Shown: positions 31,675 to 33,181 of the stretch, in pieces
Layout: each line of letters begins with the position of its first letter
Numbering within the stretch: position 1 is the stretch's first letter
DNA from: an uncultured Lachnospiraceae bacterium
Lineage (GTDB): Bacteria > Bacillota > Clostridia > Lachnospirales > Lachnospiraceae
Assembly (NCBI GenBank): GCA_934339135.1
Contig: CAKRHP010000025.1
Location: 1-33,181, forward strand
Direction: 5' to 3'
DNA length: 33,181 bases
Notes under the pieces: generated by a model
The model's database searches: none
Told to the model about the DNA's origin: nothing
Seen by the model: only the letters and a program-made list of their open reading frames with translations
Position numbers and translations under genes: made by a program

Positions 31675-33012
31675 TTAGTCATTAGATATATCTTCATGGG
31701 AAGTCTGTTCTAAATCGTATTCTTCCTCCTCGCTGGTCTGAGGCAGCAGGTGAAGCTTAACCTTATCAATACGATTCTTCTCAGCAGATAAAACCAGATA
31801 TTCTGCATATTTATCAGAAACACGCTCTCCGGTTTTTGGAAAATGATCCAAAAGATTAATAACATGACCGGCGATGGAATCGTAGTCCTCTGATTCTATA
31901 TCAATACCAAGCTGTTCATTGATATCATCCAGCTTGGCAACACCCAGTAATATGTAGTTCTCGTCATCTAACCGGGTGATCTCGTCTTCCTCGTAACCAT
32001 CGTACTCATCACGGATCTCTCCCACGATCTCCTCGATCAGATCCTCAATCGTCAGAAGACCGGCGGTAGCTCCATATTCATCAAGAACGATCGCCATAGG
32101 AATGGATTCCTTTTTCATTTCAAAAAAGAGTTCGGAAATTTTCTTATATTCATAAGTGAAGTAAGGCTCTCTCATCACCTCAGATATTTTGAAATCTTCA
32201 TGGGAACCTTCGTAGAAGAAAATATCCTTTAGGTTGATAATGCCGAGAATATTGTCACGGCTTTCTTTATAAACAGGCATCCGCGTGAATTTCTTTTTGC
32301 TGTAGCATTCCATCAGTTCCTGATAGGTAAAATCTACATTGGCAAATTCTACATCCATTTTGGGAACCATAACGTCTTTGGCAAGGGAATCTCCAAAATC
32401 TACAACATTTGTGATCATTTCGCGTTCCTCACTTTCGATCACACCTTCCTCATGGCTGACATTTACCATGGTCAGAAGTTCGTTTTCTGTGATCACCGGA
32501 CGAGGAGATACATCCACACGTAAAAGCTTTAACAGGCCAAGCGAAATCTGGTTCATCAGAAATGAAACCGGACGAAGGATCTGTGTCAGCGCATAGACTG
32601 GCTTGGCATATAACAGGGCAAGCTTCTCTGCATTTACTGTGGCAAGCGATTTTGGTACGATCTCACCAAAGATCAGGATCAGCACAGTTAAAACACCGGT
32701 TGCAACACCGGTAAATACACTGGCTGAAATAGGCAGACCATTTCGTTGCGCAATGCGTATTGCATAGGACGTGGTGAGTGAAGAGGCCGTCAGATTGACA
32801 ATGTTATTGCCAATCAGAATGCCGCTGAGAAGCTGCGTCGGTTTTTCAATCAGCTTCAAAACGGTAGAGGCATTTTTGACATGATCCTCTGCCATAGATT
32901 GCATGCGTACTTTGTTTACGGTTGTCAGACACGTTTCTGCCGATGAAAAGAAAGCAGAAAGAAGCAGTAAAATCAATAAAATGATAATCTGCGAGGCGTC
33001 ACTCGAATCCAA
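31675..33012 (-). CDS. CNNM/CorC-family (HlyC-type) transporter-like protein
   Basis: This 445-residue protein has an N-terminal CNNM (DUF21) membrane domain (about residues 1-190; ILLILLLLSAFFSSAETCLT, LLSGILIGNNIVNLTASSL, FGEIVPKSLA), a CBS pair (about 205-330; DVMVPKMDVEFANVDF, RMPVYKESRDNILGIIN, IPMAIVLDEYGATAGLLTIE) and a C-terminal CorC_HlyC domain (about 345-430). Members are linked to magnesium or cobalt export; the haemolysin name is historical. The start is TTG 33010-33012 with GGAG about 9 bases upstream. It lies about 90 bases from the right inverted repeat and converges on the beta-helix operon. Confidence 0.9.
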   Translation of the reverse strand: MDSSDASQIIILLILLLLSAFFSSAETCLTTVNKVRMQSMAEDHVKNASTVLKLIEKPTQLLSGILIGNNIVNLTASSLTTSYAIRIAQRNGLPISASVFTGVATGVLTVLILIFGEIVPKSLATVNAEKLALLYAKPVYALTQILRPVSFLMNQISLGLLKLLRVDVSPRPVITENELLTMVNVSHEEGVIESEEREMITNVVDFGDSLAKDVMVPKMDVEFANVDFTYQELMECYSKKKFTRMPVYKESRDNILGIINLKDIFFYEGSHEDFKISEVMREPYFTYEYKKISELFFEMKKESIPMAIVLDEYGATAGLLTIEDLIEEIVGEIRDEYDGYEEDEITRLDDENYILLGVAKLDDINEQLGIDIESEDYDSIAGHVINLLDHFPKTGERVSDKYAEYLVLSAEKNRIDKVKLHLLPQTSEEEEYDLEQTSHEDISND

Positions 33013-33104
33013 AAAATCAACTCCATTTCTTAATAATATAATTAGATAGTATTTCTCCTATTTTACCTAGCCGAGGTGCTCTTGTCAAGATGTTGTCATC
33101 GGAT

Positions 33105-33181
33105 GGATAGTGTAAACTGTTCTTCGGAAAAATATGAGCAGACCAGCTCCTAGATAGTTTTAAGAACTTCAACTACCTGCA
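33105..33181. repeat. Right copy of the 77-bp inverted repeat
   Basis: Exact reverse complement of 1-77; identity ends at 33104. Read outward it begins GGATAGTGTAAACTG. See the left copy for interpretation. Confidence 0.75.

Noticed and set aside
1..33181. CRISPR array, tRNA or rRNA genes
   Set aside because: No regularly spaced repeats and no tRNA- or rRNA-like sequence was recognised on either strand.

Overview
The window reads as chromosomal DNA of a Gram-positive anaerobe of the Clostridia, most likely Lachnospiraceae. The basis is purine-rich ribosome sites of the AAGGAGG type, a clostridial-type HisS, the long PyrF with a PyrK/PyrD pair (class 1B), FliB-like and DUF3737 proteins, and a cytosolic ligand-binding/GGDEF/EAL fusion. 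The genus cannot be fixed from sequence alone. The two window ends carry the same 77 bases in inverted orientation (1-77 and 33105-33181), so the segment lies between two inverted copies of a longer repeat, probably an insertion sequence whose body lies outside the window.

Layout. 200-5263: sulfur amino-acid metabolism and export (O-acetylhomoserine sulfhydrylase, an unknown membrane protein, a PatB/MalY C-S lyase, a MATE exporter). 5384-8987: a DUF3737 beta-solenoid protein and a sensor/c-di-GMP protein. 9145-10386, minus strand: hisS. 10576-16203: asd, a degenerate Nudix protein, then pyrC-pyrF-pyrK-pyrD. 16369-18790: a polar amino-acid ABC transporter with its own promoter. About 18.8-25.3 kb: a strongly A/T-rich accessory island of small, mostly unrecognised genes. 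25511-27388: pyrE, a 50-residue membrane peptide and a FliB-like protein. 27611-31541: an operon of a TadZ/CpaE-like ATPase with two cytoplasmic beta-helix proteins. 31675-33012, minus strand: a CNNM/CorC-type transporter.

The most interesting part is the island. It separates pyrE from the rest of the pyrimidine genes, and pyrE there has its own good promoter. Its first operon (19367-20635) looks like a toxin-antitoxin-chaperone (TAC) module: an ADP-ribosyltransferase-like protein, a small acidic protein without a visible DNA-binding motif, and a SecB-like chaperone, in the same order as the E. coli anti-phage system CmdTAC. SecB is not part of the usual export machinery of Firmicutes, which makes a dedicated role likely. 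The island also holds an HTH-regulator/membrane-protein pair (23194-24868), a membrane-anchored protein behind a consensus promoter with an overlapping palindrome, zinc-ribbon and small lipoprotein-like genes, and a decayed VapC (PIN) toxin end. Together this looks like a defence or addiction island.

A second candidate for a new system is the ATPase plus two beta-helix operon at 27.6-31.5 kb. Its two helix proteins have no export signal, are cysteine-rich, and carry GGAV/F-x-x-C repeats normally seen in surface proteins.
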